Positions 1 through 8,051 of a stretch of DNA of 64,000 nucleotides are shown here, piece after piece; position 1 is the stretch's first letter; every line of letters starts with the position of its first letter. The position numbers were made by a program, and so were the translations under genes. Under the pieces are notes generated by a model. That model worked only from the letters and a program-made list of their open reading frames with translations. It was not told where the DNA came from and ran no database searches. The stretch covers positions 15,422-79,421 of the forward strand of contig JBBQXY010000006.1 in assembly GCA_038209195.1 (NCBI GenBank), written 5' to 3'. The stretch is from JBBQXY01 sp038209195 (lineage in GTDB: Bacteria; Chloroflexota; Ktedonobacteria; Ktedonobacterales; Ktedonobacteraceae).

Positions 1-1205
1 CGCGTCAACTCTTTGATCACTGTCCTTGCCAGGGAACGTTTGTGGACTTCATCGGGGCCATCAACGATGTGCAGCGTGCGTCCATGCGCCCACATCGAGG
101 CCAAGGGGAAGTCTTCAGACAGGCCAGCACCGCCGAAGGCCTGGATGGCACGATTGACGACATTGGTAAAGACGGCGGGCCCGGCGATTTTGATCATGGC
201 GATCTCTTTTTGTGCCGCTTTTTTGCCAATTGTATCGATCATCCAAGCAGTTTTGAGCGTCAAGAGACGGGCCTGCTCGATCTCCAATTGTGATTGGGCA
301 ATCCAATCTTGCACGATGCCTTGTTCTGAAAGCGGTTTCCCAAAAGCTATACGCGAGGAGGTACGCTGGCACATCAGTTCCAAGGCGCGTTGCGCCCCGC
401 CAATGGCGCGCATACAATGGTGAATGCGTCCGGGGCCAAGACGCGCCTGAGCAATGGCAAAACCGCCGCCCTCTTCGCCCAGCAAATTGCTGACCGGCAC
501 CCGCACATTCTCAAAGCTCAATTCGCAATGGCTCTCGTTGTCTACATAGCCCATCACTTTCAGGTTGCGCACAATCGTGAAGCCGGGCGTGTTGCGCGGC
601 ACCAGCACCATACTTTGTTGCCTGTGCTTGTCAGGGTTCTGGGGGTCTGTTTTGCCCATCACGATAAATATTTTGCAGCGTTCGCGGGCCGCGCCCGATA
701 TCCACCACTTGCGCCCGTTCAAGACATATTCATCGCCTTCACGACGAATGGAGAACTGGATATTGGTGGCATCCGAGCTGGCAACGTCTGGTTCGGTCAT
801 GGCGAAGGCCGAGCGAATCTCGCCATTGAGCAAAGGCTGTAGCCATTGTCGCTGCTGCTCCGGCGTGCCGAATTGGGCCAATATCTCCATATTGCCCGTG
901 TCCGGTGCGGCGCAGTTAAAGACTTCGGATGACCAGCTAACTCGACCCATGACCTCTGCCATCGGCGCGTATTCCAGATTGGTCAGGCCCGCGCCGAACT
1001 CTTCGTCGGGCAGAAAAAGGTTCCAGAGGCCTTCCGCCCTGGCCTTTTCCTTCAACTCATCGACGATTTCAGCATGGTGGTGCGGGTCGCCAGAGGCGGT
1101 GATTTGATCTTCGTAGGTTTGCTCGTTGGGGTAAATATAACGCTCCATAAAGTCGTTTAATTGTTTCAGCAGTGCGTTGACCTTCTTTGAATACGCGAAA
1201 TCCAT
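1..1205 (-). CDS. Acyl-CoA dehydrogenase, ACAD10/11-like (3' end beyond window)
   Basis: FAD-dependent dehydrogenase that introduces the alpha-beta double bond into acyl-CoA esters, feeding beta-oxidation or a related catabolic route. The reading frame starts at ATG 1205-1203 behind a strong AAGGAGGT site and is open to the left edge, about 401 codons, so only a few C-terminal residues are likely missing. Visible family signatures are FAMTEPDVASSDATN in the FAD/substrate region (about residues 135-150), RKWWISGAA, a helical C-terminal domain with GRIHHCMRAIGGAQRALELM and RIAFGKPL, and near the end IVDGPDEVHKRSLAR. In this subfamily the position of the usual catalytic Glu is held by Asp in DGPDEVH, as in ACAD10/11 proteins. 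It is transcribed away from clpE and preceded by a 9-bp tandem repeat. The exact acyl substrate cannot be read from sequence. Confidence 0.93.
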   Translation of the reverse strand, partial: MDFAYSKKVNALLKQLNDFMERYIYPNEQTYEDQITASGDPHHHAEIVDELKEKARAEGLWNLFLPDEEFGAGLTNLEYAPMAEVMGRVSWSSEVFNCAAPDTGNMEILAQFGTPEQQRQWLQPLLNGEIRSAFAMTEPDVASSDATNIQFSIRREGDEYVLNGRKWWISGAARERCKIFIVMGKTDPQNPDKHRQQSMVLVPRNTPGFTIVRNLKVMGYVDNESHCELSFENVRVPVSNLLGEEGGGFAIAQARLGPGRIHHCMRAIGGAQRALELMCQRTSSRIAFGKPLSEQGIVQDWIAQSQLEIEQARLLTLKTAWMIDTIGKKAAQKEIAMIKIAGPAVFTNVVNRAIQAFGGAGLSEDFPLASMWAHGRTLHIVDGPDEVHKRSLARTVIKELT

Positions 1206-1231
1206 CGTTGAACCTCCTTGTACACTGTAGA

Positions 1232-1303
1232 CTCGATCACCTCGATCACCTTGATCACCTCGATCACCTCGATCACCTCGAGCACCTCGAGCACCTTGAT
1301 CAC
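1232..1303. repeat. 9-bp tandem repeat, about 8 copies
   Basis: Eight head-to-tail copies of a 9-mer (consensus CTCGATCAC with CTTGATCAC and CTCGAGCAC variants). The array lies 27 bp upstream of the acyl-CoA dehydrogenase start, in its 5' leader or promoter. Units are not spaced like CRISPR repeats and have no spacers. It is a likely slippage-prone microsatellite; any regulatory effect is speculative. Confidence 0.9.
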
Positions 1304-1404
1304 CTTGACTATACCACATGTAGGGTTGAGGTTGTGGCAGGCTAAAAGCCAGCCGCAACCTCAACCCTTCCTATTCTCTGCATCCTGAAAATGTAATTTC
1401 ACAA

Positions 1405-1434
1405 ATTCCCAAATTATGTCGATAATTTGGGAAT
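1405..1434. promoter_or_regulatory. Perfect 13-bp inverted repeat, candidate operator
   Basis: ATTCCCAAATTAT and its exact complement ATAATTTGGGAAT are separated by GTCG. It is AT-rich, has no T-tract, and lies between the divergent acyl-CoA dehydrogenase and clpE genes, 32 bp upstream of the CIRCE element. The form suits a dimeric repressor site better than a terminator. The binding protein is unknown. Confidence 0.5.
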
Positions 1435-1465
1435 AATGGCCTTCATCACAGCGTTATCATCAGTG

Positions 1466-1492
1466 TTAGCAATCAGGATGATAGAGTGCTAG
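1466..1492 (+). promoter_or_regulatory. CIRCE operator (HrcA-type heat-shock site)
   Basis: TTAGCAATC, nine bases, then GAGTGCTAG. This matches the CIRCE consensus TTAGCACTC-N9-GAGTGCTAA with one mismatch in each arm and the exact N9 spacing. The right arm overlaps the -35 box of the clpE promoter (TAGACA 1490-1495), so a bound HrcA repressor would block polymerase. Established knowledge: CIRCE/HrcA usually controls groESL and dnaK; control of a clp gene is known in some bacteria. Confidence 0.85.
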
Positions 1493-1518
1493 ACAAGCTG
1501 CGGTTTATCTGCTATAAT
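1490..1518 (+). promoter_or_regulatory. clpE promoter, sigma-A-like
   Basis: -35 TAGACA (1490-1495), 17-bp spacer, -10 TATAAT (1513-1518); start of transcription expected near 1525. The -10 lies inside a second small inverted repeat, CTGCTA (1509-1514) and TAGCAG (1520-1525). The leader to the ATG is about 64 nt. Confidence 0.8.
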
Positions 1519-1588
1519 CTAGCAGTCACACCTTGAGTCTGCTAAAACAAGATGTGAAAGACCATCTATAGTGAGGAGCTATACTTAA

Positions 1589-3832
1589 ATGATTTGTGAA
1601 CGTTGTCAAAAAAATCCCGCTCGCATGCGCGTAGATGAGATAGTCAATGGTCGTCGTGTGCAACACTACCTTTGTCAGTCTTGTATTGATGAATTGATGG
1701 GTGCCGCGATGGAGCAGATGGGTGGTCCAAATGGGCAAGATAGGCCCGAAGGAATGCCATTCGGTTTCGCTCCTAATAGCAACAATTCCGCCTCTGCCGC
1801 CAACGGAGTCAATACGGCTACCGCTGAGCGACAGGCTAAACATAGTAAAACACCAACCCTGGACCAGTTTGGTCGTGACCTTACCGCCGAAGTGACGGAA
1901 GGGAAGCTCGACCCGGCAGCAGGACGTGACCGTGAATTGCGGCGTGTAATAACTGTACTTGGTCGCCGCCAGAAGAACAATCCGGTGCTGGTTGGTGAGC
2001 CTGGTGTGGGTAAAACCGCCATTGTCGAAGGACTGGCGCGGCGTATCCAGGAAGGTAATGTACCTGCCACACTGCGTGGCAAACGCATCATTTCGCTGAA
2101 TATTGGTGGCATGGTTGCCGGTGCGATGTTCCGTGGACAGTTTGAGCAGCGTATCAAATCGATCCTTGAGGAATTGCGCGAGGCCAAAGATGTCATCGTC
2201 TTTATCGACGAACTGCACACCGTGGTAGGCGCGGGTGCTGCTGAAGGAGCGGTTGGTGCTGGCGACATGCTGAAACCCGCCTTAGCGCGCGGTGAACTGC
2301 ATTTGATTGGCGCAACCACGCTGGATGAGTATCGCAAACATATTGAAAAAGATGCCGCCCTGGAGCGTCGTTTCCAGCCTGTGAAGGTAGATGAGCCTTC
2401 AGAGGAAGAGGCGATGGATATGCTACGCATTGTGCGTGCCAACTACGAGGCACACCATGGCGTCAGCATTACCGATGATGCCATCGAAGCTGCGGTGAAA
2501 CTCTCTGATCGCTATATCAATGATCGTTTCTTGCCCGACAAGGCCATTGACGTCATGGATGAAGCAGCGTCGGCTTTGCGGCTGGATGCAAGCGAGAAGG
2601 GCATCGTTACGCCGAACCTATTGGCTGACCTTGAAGCTGAACTGGCTGATATCCAATCTAAGAAAGAAGCCGCGGCCAATGCCGAAGATTATGAGCATGC
2701 CGCAAAACTGCGCCAGCATGAACTGTTGACACAGGGCAGACTGGATAATGCACGTGCCGAGTCGAAGGATATCGTGACCTTGATTGTCACGCCTGAGCAT
2801 ATCGCGCATGTCGTTGAGACCTGGACCGGTGTACCGGTCAGCCAGATGCTGGAGAGTGAACGTCACAACCTGCGTAACCTGGAAGCTGATTTGCGCAAGC
2901 ATGTCGTTGGACAGGACGAGGCTATCAGTGCGGTAAGTCGTGCTATTCGCCGCTCGCGTGCCGGATTGAAAGATCCGAAACGCCCAATTGGTTCATTCCT
3001 GTTCCTTGGCCCAACTGGTGTTGGTAAGACGGAACTGGCGAAGGCTCTGGCGGCTGAACTCTTTGGTGGTGTGGATAACTTGATCCGCTTGGATATGTCA
3101 GAGTACATGGAGCCACATACCGTTGCGCGTCTATTCGGGAGCCCTCCGGGCTACGTTGGACATGACGATGGTGGTCAGTTGACCGAGCAAGTGCGCCGTC
3201 GCCCCTATAGCGTCATCTTATTGGACGAGGTGGAGAAGGCCCATCCAGAGGTCTTCAACGCTCTGTTACAGATTATGGACGATGGGCGTTTGACGGATGG
3301 TCAGGGTCGTACGGTGGACTTCAAGAATACCGTGGTGATTATGACCAGCAATGCTGGTAGTTCGGAACTCAAACGGGCCGTCCGCATCGGTTTCTCAACG
3401 AAGAAGGATGGCGAAGTACGCGATGAGCAGCACGAGATCATGCGCTCGAAGGCCATTGAAGGTCTGAAGCACATGTTCCGTCCTGAGTTCATCAACCGTA
3501 TTGACCAGATTGTGGTCTTCCATTCACTGGGCAAAACGGAACTCTATAGCATCGTTGATCTACTGTTGGCCCAGGTACGGACACGGCTCGCCGATCAAGG
3601 TATTGCCTTAGAGGTGAGCGATGAGGCACGGGACTTCCTGCTGAAGGAAGGTTTCGACGAGGAGTATGGTGCGCGTCCATTGCGCCGTGCCATCCAGACC
3701 AACGTTGATGATGCCCTGGCTGATGCCTTGCTTGCCGAAGAGATTGCCGCTGGTCAGACAGCTCTGCTAACTGTCCACGATGGTCGTATCGCCGTCGAGG
3801 CACAACAGACAATCGTCGCACAGGCCGCGTAA
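1589..3832 (+). CDS. clpE: ATP-dependent Clp protease ATP-binding subunit, ClpE type
   Basis: Hexameric AAA+ unfoldase that remodels or feeds misfolded proteins to ClpP in the cytoplasm. 747 aa. The N-terminus has a zinc-finger motif (Cys3/Cys6 and Cys29/Cys32) in place of the usual Clp-N repeat domain, which is the ClpE arrangement. Two AAA+ modules follow: Walker A GEPGVGKT near residue 136 with VIVFIDELH, and GPTGVGKT near residue 474 with VILLDEVEKAHPEVFN. A UVR/coiled-coil-like linker (KKEAAANAEDYEHAAKLRQHE) lies near 360-395. ATG 1589 follows GAGGAG by about 10 nt. A CIRCE operator overlaps the promoter, so heat-shock control is expected. It is monocistronic, with a strong hairpin terminator just after the stop codon. 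Confidence 0.95.
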   Translation: MICERCQKNPARMRVDEIVNGRRVQHYLCQSCIDELMGAAMEQMGGPNGQDRPEGMPFGFAPNSNNSASAANGVNTATAERQAKHSKTPTLDQFGRDLTAEVTEGKLDPAAGRDRELRRVITVLGRRQKNNPVLVGEPGVGKTAIVEGLARRIQEGNVPATLRGKRIISLNIGGMVAGAMFRGQFEQRIKSILEELREAKDVIVFIDELHTVVGAGAAEGAVGAGDMLKPALARGELHLIGATTLDEYRKHIEKDAALERRFQPVKVDEPSEEEAMDMLRIVRANYEAHHGVSITDDAIEAAVKLSDRYINDRFLPDKAIDVMDEAASALRLDASEKGIVTPNLLADLEAELADIQSKKEAAANAEDYEHAAKLRQHELLTQGRLDNARAESKDIVTLIVTPEHIAHVVETWTGVPVSQMLESERHNLRNLEADLRKHVVGQDEAISAVSRAIRRSRAGLKDPKRPIGSFLFLGPTGVGKTELAKALAAELFGGVDNLIRLDMSEYMEPHTVARLFGSPPGYVGHDDGGQLTEQVRRRPYSVILLDEVEKAHPEVFNALLQIMDDGRLTDGQGRTVDFKNTVVIMTSNAGSSELKRAVRIGFSTKKDGEVRDEQHEIMRSKAIEGLKHMFRPEFINRIDQIVVFHSLGKTELYSIVDLLLAQVRTRLADQGIALEVSDEARDFLLKEGFDEEYGARPLRRAIQTNVDDALADALLAEEIAAGQTALLTVHDGRIAVEAQQTIVAQAA

Positions 3833-3854
3833 TTGAAAAGTGCATCCTAAAAAC

Positions 3855-3893
3855 GAGGGCGCGTGATTATTCACGCGCCCTCATTTTATTTTT
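3855..3893 (+). terminator. clpE rho-independent terminator
   Basis: GAGGGCGCGTGA pairs perfectly with TCACGCGCCCTC (12 bp, TTAT loop) and is followed by ATTTTATTTTT. Confidence 0.95.
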
Positions 3894-3978
3894 GGACACT
3901 CTATGCACACTCTGGGAATTGAATAGCAGAGGTACGTGTTGCTAGTCTATAGAATAGTAAAATATGACAGTAATACCT

Positions 3979-4059
3979 GTAGGGCGCGATTTATCGCCGC
4001 CACCGCCGATTTATCGGCGCGAATCCGCCGTGGACACGGGCCGATAAATCGGCCCCTAC
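3979..4059. repeat. Dispersed palindromic element, copy A
   Basis: Begins GTAGGGCGCGATTTATCG, contains CACCGCCGATTTATCGGC in the middle and ends GCCGATAAATCGGCCCCTAC, so the ends are inverted complements. Related copies are at 37976-38038 and 63801-63864. It lies between clpE and the redox fusion gene and overlaps no coding frame. It resembles a REP or MITE-like intergenic repeat. Confidence 0.85.
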
Positions 4060-4095
4060 GCTAGGTTTAGTATGTAGAGAAAGGAACCAAACTGT

Positions 4096-5322
4096 ATGGC
4101 TTCGCAAAACAACATTAAATTGTATGGTACGAACTGGTGTAGCGATTGTAAGCGCAGCAAAAAATTCTTGGGAGAGCAGCGCATCCGCTACGAATTTATC
4201 AATATCGAAGACGACCAGGAAGGCCAAGCCTTTGTGCAAAAAGCGCAGAACGGAGGACTGAGCATCCCTACCATCGTCTTTGACGACGGATCACTCCTGA
4301 TAGAGCCCTCCAATGCCGACCTGGCAACGAAACTGGGCTTGGAGACGAAGGCCAAATGTGAATTTTATGACCTCATCATCATCGGTGGTGGACCAACGGC
4401 ATTGACTACGGCTATTTATGCCGCTCGCGACGGATTCGATGTGCTCATCATCGAGCGCAGTGGTTTGGGCGGGCAAGCTGGCATTACTGAGCGGTTGGAC
4501 AACTATCCGGGCTTCCCCGAAGGGGTGACAGGCGCGGAGTTCGCGGAACGGGTGATCGAGCAAGCTAAGCGTTTTGGGGTCGAAATGCTCTCGGCGCAGA
4601 ACGTGGTCAGCGTTGGCAATGACGAGGATGCCCATTTTGTCAAAACCGAAGCCGGTCATATCTACCGCAGCAATGCTGTCTTGCTGGCGACTGGTTCGAC
4701 CTATAAGCGGCTCGGCGTGCCAGGGGAAGAGGATTATATTGGGGCAGGAGTCCATTTCTGCGCGACATGCGATGGCCCATTTTACAAAGGGCGCGAGGTC
4801 GCTGTAATCGGCAGCGGCAACAGTGCGGTGGAAGAGGCAGCCTTCCTGACACGTTTCAGTTCCAAGGTCACAATTTTGGCGCGTGGTGCCGAGTTGAACG
4901 CCAATAAAATTGCCGTCGATAAAGCAATGAACTCACCTGAAATGGCAGTCCGTTTCAATACCGAGGTGGTGGAGTTCAAGGGGAGCAACAATCACCTGGA
5001 TGCGGTAGTGGTGAAGGACAGGAAGACGGGTGAGACGAGCGAGTTGGCCGTGCCGGGAACCTTTGTTTTCATCGGCCTCTCTCCCAATAGCGGCCCATTT
5101 CGCGACGTGGTCAAAGTTGATGCGCAGGGCTTTATTCTGACGGGCATTGATTTCCAGACCAGCACAGAAGGCATTTTCGCGGCGGGCGATGTGCGCGCGG
5201 GCAGCACTAAGCAACTGGTCAGTGCCGCCGGCGAGGGCGCAGCGGTGGCGTTATCCATACGCGAGCATTTGCGTGGGCACGACGCAATCACGATGGAGAA
5301 AGCATTGATGGGTGCGGTATAA
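4096..5322 (+). CDS. Glutaredoxin-thioredoxin reductase fusion
   Basis: 408 aa. Residues 1-80 form a glutaredoxin/mycoredoxin-like domain with the redox pair Cys15-Ser-Asp-Cys18 (NWCSDCKRSK). Residues 90-405 form a complete NADPH-dependent thioredoxin reductase: FAD-binding IIIGGGPTALTTA, active-site Cys222-Ala-Thr-Cys225 before DGP, NADPH-binding VIGSGNSAVEEA, and C-terminal FAD motif GIFAAGDVR. The fusion suggests electrons pass from NADPH through FAD and C222/C225 directly to the attached CxxC domain, making a self-contained cytosolic thiol reductant. The ATG follows AGAAAGGA. It stands alone and ends in a 57-nt palindrome. The ultimate substrate (thioredoxin, low-molecular-weight thiol or a peroxidase) is not evident. 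Confidence 0.93.
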   Translation: MASQNNIKLYGTNWCSDCKRSKKFLGEQRIRYEFINIEDDQEGQAFVQKAQNGGLSIPTIVFDDGSLLIEPSNADLATKLGLETKAKCEFYDLIIIGGGPTALTTAIYAARDGFDVLIIERSGLGGQAGITERLDNYPGFPEGVTGAEFAERVIEQAKRFGVEMLSAQNVVSVGNDEDAHFVKTEAGHIYRSNAVLLATGSTYKRLGVPGEEDYIGAGVHFCATCDGPFYKGREVAVIGSGNSAVEEAAFLTRFSSKVTILARGAELNANKIAVDKAMNSPEMAVRFNTEVVEFKGSNNHLDAVVVKDRKTGETSELAVPGTFVFIGLSPNSGPFRDVVKVDAQGFILTGIDFQTSTEGIFAAGDVRAGSTKQLVSAAGEGAAVALSIREHLRGHDAITMEKALMGAV

Positions 5323-5332
5323 GGGTAAGTTC

Positions 5333-5389
5333 AGCAAAGCGGAAATCTCCAATGCCATCGACGATGGCATTGGAGATTTCCGCTTTGCT
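5333..5389. terminator. 57-nt perfect palindrome after the redox fusion gene
   Basis: Two 28-nt arms (5333-5360 and 5362-5389) are exactly complementary around a single central base. It follows the redox-fusion stop by 10 nt and precedes the 3' end of the convergent osmoprotectant operon by about 130 bp. A transcript would fold into an unusually long, almost loopless hairpin. There is no strong T-tract, so factor-independent termination is not certain. Confidence 0.75.
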
Positions 5390-5516
5390 GTGCCTAAAGG
5401 CTACAAAACTGCTAGCGAGAATGGAGAGCAAGAACTCTGGCGTCCGCAAGAAGCTCTCCTACTGTACGACGGTAGCGGAACCTCTTGCGGGTGCCAGGTG
5501 TAAGCACCATACGTTA

Positions 5517-6470
5517 CTACATCAATCCTTTGCTCTGCAAGAACGTTGTCGCTACTTCTTTGACAGCCTCTGCTACGGACATACCAGTGGCCTTTTTGGT
5601 TGCGACCTGCTGTTGCAGCATGATGCTGACATCAGTGGTCAGGTCTGGAGCCAGCGGGTTCAAGATCGTCGCGATATCGGGATGCGCTGTTAGCACGGCA
5701 TCTCGCACGATAGGGGCTGGATTGAAGGCCGGGAAGCCATTCTTATCATCCTGCAAGAAGACAAAGTTCTGCTGTGGTACCGTGGCATCTGTGCCATAGC
5801 AGACGTTGAACTGAGCTTGGTTCGCTTGGACGGCGGAGAAGCCAATGGCGTAATTCACAGTCTGGGTCTTCTTGAAGCTCTTTGTTGTGAAGCTATAGGT
5901 CTTTTGCAGGTTGTCAACGAAGGATATACCATCACTAGGTGACTCGAGAGTATATTGCGAGACCTTCGGTGCCAACTGCGAGATCGTAGTGATACCGAGG
6001 CTCTGAGACAGACTTTTCGAGGTACAGATGGCATAGCCGTCATTCAGCGGGGCGGAATCGAGCCAGGTAATTTTAAACTGCTGCTCGAAGCCAGTTTTCA
6101 CCGCCTGGTAATCCTTCTGCGGGTCATACGTGGAAGCAATATTCAGTACATTGAGGCCTGTGGCGGTGAACTCTGGATAGAGGTCGATGTCGCCATTTTT
6201 GATCGCCGCGATATTGAAAGGGGTGTTGCCAAAGGCCAATTTCTCGTTGACCGTGTAGCCTGCTTTACGCAGTAACAGGCTATACATTTCGGTGAGCAAC
6301 TGTGCCTCGACATCCTTTTTCCCTCCAACGGTGACTGTACCTTTGGCAGGGGTGGTACCATTGACAGTGCCACCACCGCCAGTGCTTCCACACGCTGCCA
6401 GGATCAGCATTGGTAGGAAAACAAACAGGGCGAGAACCTTAACCCGCCAGTGTTGTTTGTGGGGAGCCAT
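5517..6470 (-). CDS. Osmoprotectant ABC transporter substrate-binding lipoprotein (OpuCC/OsmF-like)
   Basis: 317 aa. The N-terminus is a lipoprotein signal with lipobox LAAC (Cys27), so the protein is anchored outside the membrane. The mature part is a periplasmic-binding-protein type 2 fold of the glycine betaine/choline family: VTVGGKKDVEAQLLTEMYSLLLRKAGYTV at the start, GDIDLYPEFTATG in the first lobe and LAPKVSQYTLESPSDGISFVDN in the second. It binds a quaternary amine such as betaine, choline or carnitine and delivers it to the permeases encoded just upstream. It is the last gene of the minus-strand operon, 78 bp after the second permease; SD GAGGAGG. Which osmolyte is bound cannot be decided here. 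Confidence 0.9.
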   Translation of the reverse strand: MAPHKQHWRVKVLALFVFLPMLILAACGSTGGGGTVNGTTPAKGTVTVGGKKDVEAQLLTEMYSLLLRKAGYTVNEKLAFGNTPFNIAAIKNGDIDLYPEFTATGLNVLNIASTYDPQKDYQAVKTGFEQQFKITWLDSAPLNDGYAICTSKSLSQSLGITTISQLAPKVSQYTLESPSDGISFVDNLQKTYSFTTKSFKKTQTVNYAIGFSAVQANQAQFNVCYGTDATVPQQNFVFLQDDKNGFPAFNPAPIVRDAVLTAHPDIATILNPLAPDLTTDVSIMLQQQVATKKATGMSVAEAVKEVATTFLQSKGLM

Positions 6471-6548
6471 AATTTCCTCCTCGTGATAAAAGACAAAAAA
6501 GTCGTTGGCTCAAAACGCTAGTTGCGGTATTGGTGCCAACGGGCTGAG

Positions 6549-7265
6549 CTATGCTTTAGCTATATCCACCTTTTCCTGTAGGCGCAAGCCCTCAGGGGTT
6601 AGTAGGCGTTGTAGCCAACTCATAACTAGCTCTATCATCATTGCCAGTATTGCTACCGGAATAGCACCGGCAAGGATTTCCGCGTTTTTAAACGTATTGA
6701 CCCCGTCAACAATATAGTCGCCGTAGCCGCCAGCACCAATAATCGCCGCCAAAGTGGCTGTTGCCACGATCTGGACGGCAGAGGTGCGTACCCCGGCGGC
6801 GATGATGGGTAGTACCAACGGCGTCTGGATACGAGTAATACTCTGCCATGTGGTCATACCTATGCCCTTAGCCGCGTCAATGGTGGCGGGGTCGATGCCA
6901 CGGATGCCGGTGTAGGTATTCAAAAGAATAGGCGGTATGCCTAAGATGACCAGGGCGACGATCGTGGGTGGATCTCCGGTGTGCAGGATAGGAATAACGA
7001 GGATGAGGAAGGCGATAACCGGAATTGCCCGCATCAAGCCGCTGATATTGACAGCGATAAAAGCCGCGATAGGACTGCGCGAGACGGCCACGCCCAGTGC
7101 TACGCCAATGACAATCGCCAGCACAATGGAGATAGCGCAAATTTGCAGGTATTCGATGGTGTGTCCAATAAAATCATTGTTGGGATCAACGATAAATTGG
7201 CTCACATCCCTAGCAGTTTGCGCGGTATTCTGTACGAGGTCAATGATATATTGTATGACATTCAT
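6549..7265 (-). CDS. Osmoprotectant ABC transporter permease (OpuCD/OpuCB-like)
   Basis: 238 aa integral membrane subunit of the betaine/choline importer. Several hydrophobic segments (IVLAIVIGVALGVAV, VIAFLILVIPIL, TIVALVILGIPPILL) and the EAA loop DAAKGIGMTTWQSITRIQTPLVLP, which docks to the ATPase, are visible. Downstream of the other permease by 15 bp and upstream of the binding protein; SD AGGAGAG eight bases from ATG 7265. Function is transport across the cytoplasmic membrane as a heterodimer with the neighbouring permease. Confidence 0.92.
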   Translation of the reverse strand: MNVIQYIIDLVQNTAQTARDVSQFIVDPNNDFIGHTIEYLQICAISIVLAIVIGVALGVAVSRSPIAAFIAVNISGLMRAIPVIAFLILVIPILHTGDPPTIVALVILGIPPILLNTYTGIRGIDPATIDAAKGIGMTTWQSITRIQTPLVLPIIAAGVRTSAVQIVATATLAAIIGAGGYGDYIVDGVNTFKNAEILAGAIPVAILAMMIELVMSWLQRLLTPEGLRLQEKVDIAKA

Positions 7266-7280
7266 AGCAAAAGCTCTCCT

Positions 7281-7937
7281 CTAGGCAACAGATAACGCGC
7301 TGCGGCCCCGATTGAGGGCGATTTGCACTCCCAACAGAATGAGATCGGCAACGATAGCAAGTAGACCCATTAAGATACCACCCGCACTGATAGCATCGAA
7401 ATCGCGCGAGTCGAGGTTATTGAAGATCAAGTCACCCAAGCCACCCTGACCTGCCAGCGAGGCGAGAGAGGCGATGCCAATGGTTGTCACCGTGGCAATG
7501 CGAATACCGGCCACAATGACAGGCAAAGCCAGCGGTAACGTAACACGCCACAGTATTTGGCTACGACTCAGACCCATGGCACGTCCAACTTCGATGAGCA
7601 AAGGATCAATACCATTGACGGCGGCGGCAGTGTTGCGGATCAAAACAAGTTGCGTGTAGATGACAAGGGGGATGATGACGGTAGCAGCAGTCAAGTGCGT
7701 GACGGTGATAAGCACGCCAATCAAGGCGATGCCAGGAATGGTATACAGCAACCCGGTGATCGTAATGATCGGTAGGTAGAGACGGCGAAAGCGCACCACT
7801 AGTAGGCCCAAAGGAATAGCGATGATGATCGAGATGAGCATCGTGATACCAACGAGATTGAGATGTTGTAGGAATAGGTTGGGGATGCTTTCAGGATCGG
7901 TGAGATCGTAGTTGTAGCCGCTCAGCAGATAATGCAT
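7281..7937 (-). CDS. Osmoprotectant ABC transporter permease (OpuCB-like)
   Basis: 218 aa membrane permease with about five to six hydrophobic helices (ITMLISIIIAIPLGLLVV, ITGLLYTIPGIALIGVLI, GILMGLLAIVADLILLG) and the coupling motif VGRAMGLSRSQILWRVTLPLALP. It starts at ATG 7937 after AAAGGAGA. It lies 114 bp downstream of the hybrid kinase gene and 15 bp upstream of the second permease. It forms the transmembrane channel of the betaine/choline importer together with its neighbour. Confidence 0.92.
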   Translation of the reverse strand: MHYLLSGYNYDLTDPESIPNLFLQHLNLVGITMLISIIIAIPLGLLVVRFRRLYLPIITITGLLYTIPGIALIGVLITVTHLTAATVIIPLVIYTQLVLIRNTAAAVNGIDPLLIEVGRAMGLSRSQILWRVTLPLALPVIVAGIRIATVTTIGIASLASLAGQGGLGDLIFNNLDSRDFDAISAGGILMGLLAIVADLILLGVQIALNRGRSALSVA

Positions 7938-8051
7938 ACTTCTCCTTTACCGGTTATTTTTAGCCACGAACAACATAATACAACATGAGCTAGCCACAAA
8001 AAAATTCCGTTTAGTGTTTTTGCCATGTAAAGATACGTTACGAATGGGCTT

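Noticed and set aside
1232..1303. Possible CRISPR array
   Set aside because: Units are contiguous 9-mers without spacers; it is a microsatellite. No cas genes or spaced repeats were seen in the window.
5312..5799. Small plus-strand frames at the end of the redox fusion gene
   Set aside because: They run through the 57-nt palindrome and the antisense of the binding-protein gene; no SD or homology.
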